Under the pieces are notes generated by a model that searched no databases, had not been told where the DNA came from, and was given only the letters and a program-made list of their open reading frames with translations. From Microbacterium salitolerans (lineage in GTDB: Bacteria; Actinomycetota; Actinomycetes; Actinomycetales; Microbacteriaceae): a stretch of 64,000 nt of DNA. Shown here one piece after another: positions 1 through 9,743 of this stretch. How positions within the stretch are numbered: the first letter of the stretch is position 1; each line of letters opens with the position of its first letter. A program made the position numbers and the translations under genes. Location of the stretch: assembly GCF_019720895.1 (NCBI RefSeq), contig NZ_JAHKSH010000004.1:124001-188000 (forward strand). The letters run 5' to 3'.

Positions 1-14
1 TTGCGTCGCCGGAT

Positions 15-1310
15 CTATGCGCCGGGGTACTGGCGCTCGCCCGCGCCGAGGAACAGCTGCTGCGGGCGGCCGATCTTGCCCTGGCGATCGAGGTTGCTCT
101 CGCGCCAGTGAGCGAGCCAGCCCGGAAGGCGGCCGATCGCGAACAGCACCGTGAACACCCGCGTCGGGAAGCCCATGGCCTTGTAGATGACGCCCGTGTA
201 GAAGTCGACGTTCGGGTACAGGTTGCGCGACTGGAAGTACTCGTCACCGAGCGCGATCTCCTCGAGCTCCTTTGCGAGGTCGAGCAGCGGATCGCTGACG
301 CCGAGCGCCTCGAGCACCTCGTCGGCCGACTGCTTGACGATCGTGGCGCGCGGGTCGAAGTTCTTGTAGACGCGGTGCCCGAAGCCCATGAGCTTCACGC
401 CGTCTTCCTTGTTCTTGACACGCTCGACGAAGCGGCCGACGCCCTCGCCCGAGTCGCGGATCTGCGCGAGCATCTTGAGGACGGCCTCGTTGGCGCCGCC
501 GTGGAGCGGGCCGGAGAGGGCCTGGATGCCCGCCGAGATCGAGGCGAACTGGTCGGCGCCGGTCGAACCGACGAGACGCACGGTCGACGTCGACGCATTC
601 TGCTCGTGGTCCTCGTGGAGGATCAGGAGACGCTCGAGCGCACGGGCCATGACCGGGTCGACCTCGTAGGGCTCGGCCATGTTGCCGAAGTTGAGGCGCA
701 GGAAGTTCTCGACGTACCCGAGCGAGTTGTCAGGATAGAGGAACGCCTGTCCGTTCGACGTCTTGTGCGCGTACGCCGCGATGACGGGAAGCTTCGCGAG
801 CAGGCGGATGATGTTCATCTCGACGTGCTCGGGGTTGTTCGGGTCGGACTGGCCCTCGTAGTACGTCGACAGCGCCGACGTGGCCGAGGAGAGGACCGCC
901 ATGGGGTGCGCGCCGGACGGGAGCGCCGAGAAGAAGCGCTTGAGATCTTCGTGCAGCAGCGTGTGGTGCCGGATCTTTTCGTCGAACTCGGCGAGCTCGT
1001 CGGCCGTGGGGAGCTCGCCGTAGATGAGGAGCCAGGCGACCTCGAGGAAGCTCGCGTTCTCGGCGAGCTGGTCGATCGGATACCCGCGGTAGCGCAGGAT
1101 GCCCGCTTCGCCGTCGATGTAGGTGATCTCCGACTTCGTCGACGCGGTGTTCACGAAGCCGTAGTCGAGGGCGGTGTATCCGGTCTGCTTCGACAGGGTC
1201 GAGACGTCGATCGCGGACTTGCCGTCGACGGCCGGCAGAACGGGGAACTCAGCGGTCTTGTCGCCGACTGTCAGGGTGGCCTTCTCGGGCAGGTTTCCCG
1301 CGTCGCTCAC
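15..1310 (-). CDS. gltA: Citrate synthase
   Basis: This 431-residue protein is a type II (hexameric-type) citrate synthase, which condenses acetyl-CoA with oxaloacetate in the TCA cycle. The family signatures are present: GPLHGGANEA with His270, MGFGHRVYKNFDPRA with His312, and NVDFYTG with Asp369, matching the catalytic His-His-Asp triad. The start is a GTG preceded by GAGGAGG with good spacing. It lies downstream of dapC on the same strand but has its own promoter-like sequence in the gap. Length and motifs are normal for the family. Confidence 0.97.
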   Translation of the reverse strand: MSDAGNLPEKATLTVGDKTAEFPVLPAVDGKSAIDVSTLSKQTGYTALDYGFVNTASTKSEITYIDGEAGILRYRGYPIDQLAENASFLEVAWLLIYGELPTADELAEFDEKIRHHTLLHEDLKRFFSALPSGAHPMAVLSSATSALSTYYEGQSDPNNPEHVEMNIIRLLAKLPVIAAYAHKTSNGQAFLYPDNSLGYVENFLRLNFGNMAEPYEVDPVMARALERLLILHEDHEQNASTSTVRLVGSTGADQFASISAGIQALSGPLHGGANEAVLKMLAQIRDSGEGVGRFVERVKNKEDGVKLMGFGHRVYKNFDPRATIVKQSADEVLEALGVSDPLLDLAKELEEIALGDEYFQSRNLYPNVDFYTGVIYKAMGFPTRVFTVLFAIGRLPGWLAHWRESNLDRQGKIGRPQQLFLGAGERQYPGA

Positions 1311-1385
1311 GGCGCCTCCTCACGTGTTGTGCTTGCAGTGCAACAGGTCGGACTCGCCCGCGGGTTCTGCGGGATGTCCCGGACT

Positions 1386-1415
1386 ACCCTATCGGGCGAC
1401 AGGGGTCACTGTGAA
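1386..1415 (-). promoter_or_regulatory. Candidate sigma-70-type promoter of gltA
   Basis: On the minus strand TTCACA (1410-1415) is followed after 18 bases by TAGGGT (1386-1391), close to the -35/-10 consensus. Transcription would start near 1379, giving a leader of about 70 bases before the gltA GTG. This is read by eye. Confidence 0.5.
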
Positions 1416-1461
1416 AATCGGCAGGGTTGCCCCCGTTTCGATTGTGGATCTCCACGAACCG

Positions 1462-2574
1462 TCAGCGAGCGCTCGCGCGCAGCCGGTCGGCAGCGGCGGC
1501 CACGCGCTCATCCGACGCGGTGAGAGACAGTCGCACGTGCTGCGGGAAGAACCCGCCGTAGAACACACCGGGCCCGGCCAGGATTCCGAGCTCGGCGAGG
1601 CGTGCCATCGAATCCCAGGCATCGCGTTCCTCCGTAGCCCAGAGGTACAGGCCGGCCTCGCTCGCATCGATGCGGAAACCCGCCTGCTCGAGCGCGGGCT
1701 TCAGAGTGTCGCGGCGCGCGCGATAGATCTCCCTCTGCACGCGCACGTGCTCGTCGTCCCCCAGAGCCGCCGTCATCGCGTGCTGCACGGGAGCAGGCGG
1801 CATCAGACCGAGATGCTTCCGGTTCTTCAGGAGCTGCGCGACGATGCGGCCGCAGCCCGCGACGAACGCCGCGCGATAGCCCGCGAGGTTCGACTGCTTG
1901 CTGAGCGAGTACACGCTCAGGAGATTCTCGCGGGTGTCGCCCGCGACACGCGGGTCGAGCACGCTGGGGATCGGCTCGGCACCCCAGGGGGCGTCCCACC
2001 CGAGCTCGGCATAGCACTCGTCGCTGGCGAGGACGGCACCGATCTCGCGTGCGCGCTCGACGGCGGCGCGGAGCTCGTCCACGCTCCACACGCGACCATC
2101 GGGATTGCCGGGCGAGTTGATCCAGACGAGCTTGGTTCCCTCCGGCCATTCGGACGGGTCGTCAGCCGGAACCGGCGTCGCGCCGGCGACGCGCGCGCCG
2201 ACCTCGTACGTCGGATAGGCCGCGCGCGGATGCACGACGATGTCGCCGTCCCCCAGGCCGAGGAGCGTCGGCAGCAGCGCCACGAGCTCCTTCGATCCGA
2301 TGGTGGGGAGCACGTTGCGGCGCTCGAGACCCGGAACCCCGCGCCGACGCGCATACCAGGACGCGATCGCATCGCGGAGCTCTGCGGAACCGGTCGTCGC
2401 CGGATACGCATGTGCGTCGGTCGCCGACACGAGCGCATCGCGGATGACCTGCGGAGTCGGATCGATCGGAGAGCCGATCGACAGGTCGCAGAGTCCGCCG
2501 GGGTGCTGCGCCGCGCGCTCACGCAACGGCTCGACGGCGTCCCAGGGATAGTCGTCGAGGTCGTTGATCGACAT
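1462..2574 (-). CDS. dapC: Succinyldiaminopimelate aminotransferase (DapC-type)
   Basis: This 370-residue fold-type I PLP aminotransferase carries the motif SLSKQSNLAGYRAAF, in which the lysine binds PLP. NSPGNPDGRVW and SDECYAELGW are further family motifs. DapC transfers an amino group to N-succinyl-2-amino-6-ketopimelate in lysine and peptidoglycan (meso-DAP) synthesis. The reading frame continues upstream, but ATG 2574 is chosen because GGAGGAG sits 5-6 bases before it and the protein then begins at the family's usual MSINDLDDYPW. The ferredoxin gene just upstream is the usual actinobacterial partner. The exact substrate rests on this neighbourhood. Confidence 0.88.
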   Translation of the reverse strand: MSINDLDDYPWDAVEPLRERAAQHPGGLCDLSIGSPIDPTPQVIRDALVSATDAHAYPATTGSAELRDAIASWYARRRGVPGLERRNVLPTIGSKELVALLPTLLGLGDGDIVVHPRAAYPTYEVGARVAGATPVPADDPSEWPEGTKLVWINSPGNPDGRVWSVDELRAAVERAREIGAVLASDECYAELGWDAPWGAEPIPSVLDPRVAGDTRENLLSVYSLSKQSNLAGYRAAFVAGCGRIVAQLLKNRKHLGLMPPAPVQHAMTAALGDDEHVRVQREIYRARRDTLKPALEQAGFRIDASEAGLYLWATEERDAWDSMARLAELGILAGPGVFYGGFFPQHVRLSLTASDERVAAAADRLRASAR

Positions 2575-2670
2575 TCGGCTCCTCCAGAGCTCGATGCGCG
2601 GCCGTCGTGCGGTGGAGGACGATGTCCTGCTCCGCACGCCGCCGACGCCGGAGCTGTTCTCGTCGGTCGC

Positions 2671-2991
2671 TCAGTCGCCCTGCGGGGGAAGGGCGGAGAT
2701 GACGGGGTGGTCCTTGCTGATCACGCCGACCTTGGCGGCGCCTCCCGGCGATCCCACGTCCTCGAAGAACTCGACGTTGGCCTTGTAGTAGTCCTGCCAC
2801 TCGTCGGGGAGATCATCCTCGTAGTAGATCGCCTCGACGGGGCACACGGGCTCGCAGGCGCCGCAGTCGACGCACTCGTCGGGGTGGATGTAGAGGCTGC
2901 GTTCACCCTCGTAGATGCAGTCGACCGGACATTCATCGATGCAGGCGCGGTCTTTGACGTCCACGCAGGGAAGGGCGATCACGTAAGTCAC
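2671..2991 (-). CDS. fdxA: 7Fe ferredoxin (3Fe-4S/4Fe-4S)
   Basis: This 106-residue soluble electron carrier has two cysteine clusters: C9, C17, C21, C25 and C40, C43, C46, C50, each followed by proline at its end (CP). This is the layout of actinobacterial FdxA-type ferredoxins with one 3Fe-4S and one 4Fe-4S centre. The C-terminal tail is acidic. It is probably co-transcribed with dapC, with a gap of 96 bases. The redox partner cannot be read from the sequence. Confidence 0.95.
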   Translation of the reverse strand: MTYVIALPCVDVKDRACIDECPVDCIYEGERSLYIHPDECVDCGACEPVCPVEAIYYEDDLPDEWQDYYKANVEFFEDVGSPGGAAKVGVISKDHPVISALPPQGD

Positions 2992-3039
2992 GTGCCCGAT
3001 TCTACGCCCGCATCTGGGGCGACGCCCCGAAGGCGAGCC

Positions 3040-3444
3040 TTACTGTTTCGCCTCGTTACCGATCGCGCGGAGCCTCGTCATACTCGGCCACGCGACGACC
3101 ACCAGAACGATGCCCGCCAGCAGGATCGACCAGACGATGCCGAACGGGAACTCCCCCTCCGCGGCCTGCGGCACGACGACCGATCCGCCGGGGCCGCGGC
3201 CCGAGTACACGAGCAGCGCTGCGAGCATGCCGATGCCCGCGGCGAGCACCGCTCCCCGGTCGTCGATCAGCAGTCGGGTCGCGATGAGCAGTGCGAGGCA
3301 CCCGATTCCGCCCACGATCATCCCCACCGGAATCCACGTGGCGACGACGAGCGGATGCGAGATGGTGCCGGCGACGCCGAACACGGCACCCGCGACGAAC
3401 GCGAGGATCCACGACGCGATGCGGTGGGGCCAGGGAGTGCGCAT
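3040..3444 (-). CDS. Small four-helix membrane protein (DUF6113-like)
   Basis: The product is 134 residues with about four hydrophobic segments, near residues 9-27, 34-56, 63-81 and 101-119, and short charged loops. There are no catalytic motifs. Position between typA and fdxA and the overall pattern recall the DUF6113 membrane family of actinobacteria; that match is from memory and not verified. Function is unknown. The gene is separated from typA by a hairpin. Confidence 0.75.
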   Translation of the reverse strand: MRTPWPHRIASWILAFVAGAVFGVAGTISHPLVVATWIPVGMIVGGIGCLALLIATRLLIDDRGAVLAAGIGMLAALLVYSGRGPGGSVVVPQAAEGEFPFGIVWSILLAGIVLVVVAWPSMTRLRAIGNEAKQ

Positions 3445-3481
3445 GCTCTCCAGCGTACGTCCCGCCCTGAGACGACGAACA

Positions 3482-3504
3482 CGCGGGCTCCCAGGGAGCC
3501 CGCG
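3482..3504 (-). terminator. Hairpin downstream of typA
   Basis: CGCGGGCTC and GAGCCCGCG form a perfect 9-bp stem around a 5-base loop, 17 bases after the typA stop codon. The T-rich tail is weak, as is common for high-GC terminators. Confidence 0.55.
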
Positions 3505-3520
3505 CGTTCGAGGGGGCAGA

Positions 3521-5425
<1,905 letters not shown>

Positions 5426-5513
5426 GTAAGGGGTCCTTCGCAGGTAGGGAATCGCCCCAGAGTCAGGGCAGTTCATCCTACCGTGGCCGCCTGGGCTCGC
5501 GCCGACAGCGAAC

Positions 5514-6077
5514 TCAGCCGGGGAGGACGGGACCGCCGGTCACCGTGAGCGCGAACGCGATCCAGCAGACGATCAGCGCGCCCGCGGCGATCGCGCCCAC
5601 GTTCCACGACCGCTCGACCGGGCGGTCGTCGGCCTCGGCCTCCGCGTGCAGTCGCTCGAGCTGCGCGACCTCGTCCTCCGCTGGATCCGACGACGCGCGC
5701 TTCAGCTGGAGGTGCATGCGGCGCGAGTGGCCGCCCCACGCCGTGATCTTGCCGCCGGCGCGCAGGTCGAACTCGGCGCTGTACCGCAGACGCACGCCCG
5801 CCACTGCCGACCACGGCAGGTCGACGATGCGCAGCAGGTTATGCAGGCGCACGCCGCGCCCGTCGGCGACGATGCGCGGCACCACCTGGAACACCCACAC
5901 CAGCCAGCAGACCGCCAGCAGCCACGGCGCGACGAGGAACGCGTCCCATGCACCCCCGCGGACCGCCATGTCGCCGATGAGGAACAGGCTGACGCCGCCC
6001 GCGAGCGCGAGCCACACCCAGCCCATGACGGAGCGGAACACGACCTTCTCGGAGGAATCGGGCATGGTCCCCAGCAT
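5514..6077 (-). CDS. PH-domain-like membrane protein
   Basis: The product has 187 residues. Two hydrophobic segments at about residues 17-37 and 44-66 are followed by a bacterial PH-like stretch (RIVADGRGVRLHNLLRIVDL, then PWSAVAGVRLRYSAEF), an acidic linker with DPAEDE, and a last hydrophobic segment near 163-180. Such actinobacterial proteins are membrane proteins of unknown function. The start may instead be the in-frame ATG at 6065, which follows GGGGA but with very short spacing. No operon partner is evident. Confidence 0.75.
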   Translation of the reverse strand: MLGTMPDSSEKVVFRSVMGWVWLALAGGVSLFLIGDMAVRGGAWDAFLVAPWLLAVCWLVWVFQVVPRIVADGRGVRLHNLLRIVDLPWSAVAGVRLRYSAEFDLRAGGKITAWGGHSRRMHLQLKRASSDPAEDEVAQLERLHAEAEADDRPVERSWNVGAIAAGALIVCWIAFALTVTGGPVLPG

Positions 6078-6091
6078 ACGAAGACGACGCT

Positions 6092-6119
6092 GGGCGCCCT
6101 CCCCATCGGAAGGACGCCC
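6092..6119 (-). terminator. Hairpin terminator after the peptide-transporter operon
   Basis: GGGCG-CCT-CC and GG-AGG-CGCCC form an imperfect stem with an ATC loop, 17 bases beyond the stop of the last gene in the importer operon. Confidence 0.5.
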
Positions 6120-6135
6120 CGCGGATGAGGTTGCG

Positions 6136-7791
6136 TCAGGCGCCGAGCGTCACATCGCGGCCGGGAATCGCGTCGAGCAGGCGACGCGTGTACTCCTGGT
6201 CGGGATCCTGGAACACGCGGTCGACAGACCCCTGCTCGACGACACGTCCCTTCTCCATCACCGTGACCAGGTCGGCCGCGACGCGCACGACGGCGAGGTC
6301 GTGGGTGATGAACAGGTACGTCAGGTCGAGCTCCGACTGCAGATCGGCGAGCAGCTGCAGGATCTGGTCCTGCACGAGCACGTCGAGCGCCGACACCGCC
6401 TCGTCGAGGATGACGATCGACGGCTTGAGAGCGAGGGCGCGCGCGATCGCGATGCGCTGACGCTGGCCGCCCGAGAGCTCGTTCGGGTAGCGCCACGCCA
6501 GCTCTCGCGGGAGCGCGACCTGCTCGAGGAGCTCGAACACGCGCTCGCGACGCGACGAGCCGTCCCCCACGCCATGGATCTTGAGCGGCTCCGAGATGAG
6601 CGCGCCGATCGACCGCATGGGATCCAGAGAACCGTACGGATCCTGGAACACCGGCTGCATGCGGCCGCGGAGCGCGAACACGTCGCGACGCGACATCTGC
6701 GTGGTGTCGCGCCCCTCGATCTGCACGGATCCGCTCGTCGGCTTCTCGAGCTGCAGGAGCATCTTCGCGACGGTCGACTTGCCCGATCCCGACTCGCCCA
6801 CGAGAGCGAGCGTCTTGCCCTTCGGGATCTGGAACGACACGTTGTCGACGGCGCGGAACGGCACGCTGCGCATGCCGCCCGTGCGGATCTTGTAGTCCTT
6901 CACGAGATCCACGACCTCGACGACGGGCGGCGTCTCACGGATGGTGGACGTCGCGACCTGCGCGTCGCTCTCGACGATGCTCGCCTGGATCCGCTTCGAC
7001 GCCAGGCTCGGCGCCGCCGCGACGAGGCGCTGCGTGTACGGGTGCCGCGGATCCTCGAGGATGGCGCGACTCGGGCCCGACTCGACGATCTCGCCGCGGT
7101 TCATCACGATGATCCGGTCGGCGCGATCGGCCGCGAGGCCGAGGTCGTGCGTGATGAAGAGCACCGAGGTGCCCTTCTCACGCGTCAGCGATGCGAGGTG
7201 ATCGAGGATCACTCGCTGCACCGTGACGTCAAGCGCGCTCGTCGGCTCGTCGGCGATCAGCAGCTTCGGGTCGGCCGCGAGGCCGATGCTGATCAGCGCA
7301 CGCTGGCGCATGCCTCCCGAGAACTGGTGCGGGTACTGGTGCAGGCGACGCTCGGCGTCGTCGAGACCCGCCTGCTTCAGCACCTCGACCGTGCGGGCGT
7401 GCACGTCCTTGCGGCTCGAGGCGAGACCGTTCGCGCGCACCGTCTCCTTGACCTGGAAGCCGATCGACCACACGGGGTTGAGGTTCGACATCGGATCCTG
7501 CGGGACGTACCCGATCTCGCGACCGCGGATCTGCTCCATCCGCCCGCGCGAGACGGAGGTGAGCTCCGTGCCGTCGAGCGTCACGGATCCGCCGGTCACC
7601 TGACCGGTGCCGGGCAGGAGGTCGATGATCGCCGTGGCCGTCGTCGACTTGCCGGATCCCGACTCCCCGACGATCGCAACCGTCTCGCCTTCGAACACGT
7701 CGAGATCGATGCCGTGCACGACCTCCGTCTGCTTCTTTCCGCGCCCGAACGCGATGCGCAGGCCGCGGACGCTCAGAAGTGGCTCGCTCAT
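6136..7791 (-). CDS. Oligopeptide ABC transporter, fused double ATPase (DppD-DppF type)
   Basis: This 551-residue protein contains two complete ABC ATPase domains. The first (about residues 5-260) has Walker A GESGSGKST at 42-50, signature FSGGMRQR and Walker B LLIADEPTSALD. The second (about 290-545) has GESGSGKST, LSGGQRQR and VILDEAVSALD. It corresponds to DppD and DppF of the peptide/nickel importer family joined in one chain, a common actinobacterial form. It powers the two permeases encoded just upstream, and its start overlaps the preceding permease stop by four bases (ATGA). Confidence 0.95.
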   Translation of the reverse strand: MSEPLLSVRGLRIAFGRGKKQTEVVHGIDLDVFEGETVAIVGESGSGKSTTATAIIDLLPGTGQVTGGSVTLDGTELTSVSRGRMEQIRGREIGYVPQDPMSNLNPVWSIGFQVKETVRANGLASSRKDVHARTVEVLKQAGLDDAERRLHQYPHQFSGGMRQRALISIGLAADPKLLIADEPTSALDVTVQRVILDHLASLTREKGTSVLFITHDLGLAADRADRIIVMNRGEIVESGPSRAILEDPRHPYTQRLVAAAPSLASKRIQASIVESDAQVATSTIRETPPVVEVVDLVKDYKIRTGGMRSVPFRAVDNVSFQIPKGKTLALVGESGSGKSTVAKMLLQLEKPTSGSVQIEGRDTTQMSRRDVFALRGRMQPVFQDPYGSLDPMRSIGALISEPLKIHGVGDGSSRRERVFELLEQVALPRELAWRYPNELSGGQRQRIAIARALALKPSIVILDEAVSALDVLVQDQILQLLADLQSELDLTYLFITHDLAVVRVAADLVTVMEKGRVVEQGSVDRVFQDPDQEYTRRLLDAIPGRDVTLGA

Positions 7792-8726
7792 CGCTCAGCC
7801 CTCGCCTTCGGATCGAGGGCGTCTCGGAAGACTTCGCCCAGCGTGATGAATGCCAGCACCGTGCACGTGAGCGCGAGCGACGGCCAGAACAGCGCCATGG
7901 GCGCGGTGCGGATCGTCGTCTGCGCCTCGCCGATGTCGGCGCCCCACGAGATCGTGTCGTTGAGTCCGATACCGAGGAACGCGAGAGTCGACTCCGCCAC
8001 GATCGCGTGACCGAGGCTGATGGTCGCGACGACGATGACGGGTGCCATCGCGTTCGGCAGCACGTGGACGACGAGCGTCTTGAAGCGGTGCATCCCGAGG
8101 GCGATCGACGCCATGACGAAATCGAACTGCTTGACGCGCAGGATCTCCGCGCGCACGATGCGCGCCGTCGACGCCCAGGAGAACCCGCCGATCGCGAACG
8201 CGAGGACGAGCATCGTGCGCTGATCGGACGGCATGACCGTCATCACGACGATCGCGGCGATCACGTAGGGGATGGTGAAGAAGATATCGCCGACGCGCGA
8301 GAGCACGGAGTCGAGGAACCCACCGTAGAAGGCCGCAAGCGAGCCCATCACGAGTCCGATCGACGTGCCGATGAGCGTCGCGAGCAGGCCCACGACGATC
8401 GACGTGCGTGCGCCCCAGGCGATGCGCGTCCAGATGTCGCAGCCCTGACGGGTGAATCCGAGCGGATGCCCTCGCGACGGGCCGCCGTTGCTGTCGGCGA
8501 GGTTGCATGCTCCGCCCGAGGGCGAGATGTTCGTGAACAGCGACGGGAACGCGGCCATCACGACGACCAGCGCCGCGACGACGAGCGACACCCAGAACAG
8601 GGGGCGGCCGCGCATATCGCGCCAGGCGTCGAGCCAGAGGTTGCTGCGCTTCTCGTCGACACGCACCTGGTCGACGACGACATCCGCATCCTTCACGGGA
8701 GCGACGAAATGTGTGTGGTCAGACAT
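7788..8726 (-). CDS. Oligopeptide ABC transporter permease (OppC/DppC type)
   Basis: This 312-residue inner-membrane permease has a cytoplasmic N-terminal tail, a first transmembrane helix near residues 38-60, and five further helices. The family feature between them is a periplasmic loop ending in HPLGFTRQGCDIWTRIAWGA. The EAA-type cytoplasmic loop reads ALGMHRFKTLVVHVLPN. It forms the channel with the OppB-type permease. It overlaps both neighbours: eight bases with the upstream permease and four with the ATPase gene, indicating tight translational coupling. Confidence 0.94.
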   Translation of the reverse strand: MSDHTHFVAPVKDADVVVDQVRVDEKRSNLWLDAWRDMRGRPLFWVSLVVAALVVVMAAFPSLFTNISPSGGACNLADSNGGPSRGHPLGFTRQGCDIWTRIAWGARTSIVVGLLATLIGTSIGLVMGSLAAFYGGFLDSVLSRVGDIFFTIPYVIAAIVVMTVMPSDQRTMLVLAFAIGGFSWASTARIVRAEILRVKQFDFVMASIALGMHRFKTLVVHVLPNAMAPVIVVATISLGHAIVAESTLAFLGIGLNDTISWGADIGEAQTTIRTAPMALFWPSLALTCTVLAFITLGEVFRDALDPKARAER

Positions 8727-9645
8727 AGCGGATCCTCGGGTCGAGCAGACCGTAGAGCAGGTCGATCAGCAGGTTCAGCAGCACGTAGACGACCACGAAG
8801 ATCGTCACGAACGACACGATCGTCGGGGTCTCGTGGCGCAGGATCGCCTGATAGAGCGTGTTCCCCACACCGGGCACGTTGAAGATCGCCTCCGTGACGG
8901 TCGCGCCGACCATGAGGATGCCGAACTGCGTGCCGGTGTCGGTCACCATCGGGATCAGCGAGTTGCGGAGCACGTGAACCGGGATCACGCGACGGCGCGA
9001 CAGACCTTTTCCATAGGCGGTGCGCACCCAGTCCTGACCGAGCGTCTCGATCGTCGAGGCGCGCGTCAGCCGCATGCTCGAGGCGTAGATGCTGAGCGCG
9101 AGCGTGATCGCCGGAAGTATCAGTCCGCTCCAGCCGTTGTCCGACCCGACGGTCGGACTGAACCAGCCGAGCTGCACGCCGAAGAAGAACTGGAACGTGA
9201 AGCCGACGACGAACACGGGGACGGCCACGAACACCAGCGCGATGATGAGCATCGCGTGGTCGAACCAGGTGTTCTTGAAGATCGCCGACGCGACGCCGAT
9301 GATGATCGCGAGGCCGAAGGCCATCACGACCGCCTCGACCGCGAGTCGCAGCGTCACGGGGAACGTCCGGGCGAGCGTCTCGATGACGGGCTGCCCGTTG
9401 TAGCCGACGCCGAAGTCGAGCCGCAGGATCCCGCTGAGGTAGTTCAGATACTGCACGATGAACGGCTCGTCGAGCATGTATCGGTCTCGGATGATCTGCA
9501 GCTGCGCCTCGGGCGGCTGCTTGTCGCCGAACATCGCGGCGACCGGATCACCCGGCATGGCGAAGACCATGAAGTAGATCAGGAGGGTCGCCCCGAGGAA
9601 CACGGGGATCACCTGCAGGACCCGTCGGAGGATGTAATAGCCCAC
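8719..9645 (-). CDS. Oligopeptide ABC transporter permease (OppB/DppB type)
   Basis: This 308-residue permease has six transmembrane helices and the OppB-type N-terminus (YYILRRVLQVIPVFLGATLL). The conserved loop YGKGLSRRRVIPVHVLRNSL is the coupling helix that contacts the ATPase. Translation starts at GTG 9645, preceded by AAGGAGG. A strong stem-loop lies between this gene and the upstream receptor gene, which would let the receptor be made in excess over the membrane subunits. Confidence 0.94.
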   Translation of the reverse strand: MGYYILRRVLQVIPVFLGATLLIYFMVFAMPGDPVAAMFGDKQPPEAQLQIIRDRYMLDEPFIVQYLNYLSGILRLDFGVGYNGQPVIETLARTFPVTLRLAVEAVVMAFGLAIIIGVASAIFKNTWFDHAMLIIALVFVAVPVFVVGFTFQFFFGVQLGWFSPTVGSDNGWSGLILPAITLALSIYASSMRLTRASTIETLGQDWVRTAYGKGLSRRRVIPVHVLRNSLIPMVTDTGTQFGILMVGATVTEAIFNVPGVGNTLYQAILRHETPTIVSFVTIFVVVYVLLNLLIDLLYGLLDPRIRYV

Positions 9646-9682
9646 CCTCGCGCCTCCTTACTGAATCGTAGGATTCCGACAC

Positions 9683-9720
9683 GATACGAGGCGGTGGCAG
9701 ATGCGCCACCGCCTCGTATC
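9683..9720 (-). terminator. Stem-loop between receptor and permease genes
   Basis: Two perfectly complementary 16-base arms (GATACGAGGCGGTGGC and its complement) surround a 6-base loop. It sits 23 bases after the receptor stop and 37 bases before the permease start. A partial terminator or RNA 3'-end stabiliser is the likely role, by analogy with receptor-permease junctions of other ABC import operons. Confidence 0.7.
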
Positions 9721-9743
9721 AGCGGTCGGTCGTCGAGGTCAGA

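Noticed and set aside
6136-7791. Double ATPase as an unusual gene fusion
   Set aside because: Fused DppD-DppF proteins of this size are common in actinobacteria, so it is not novel.
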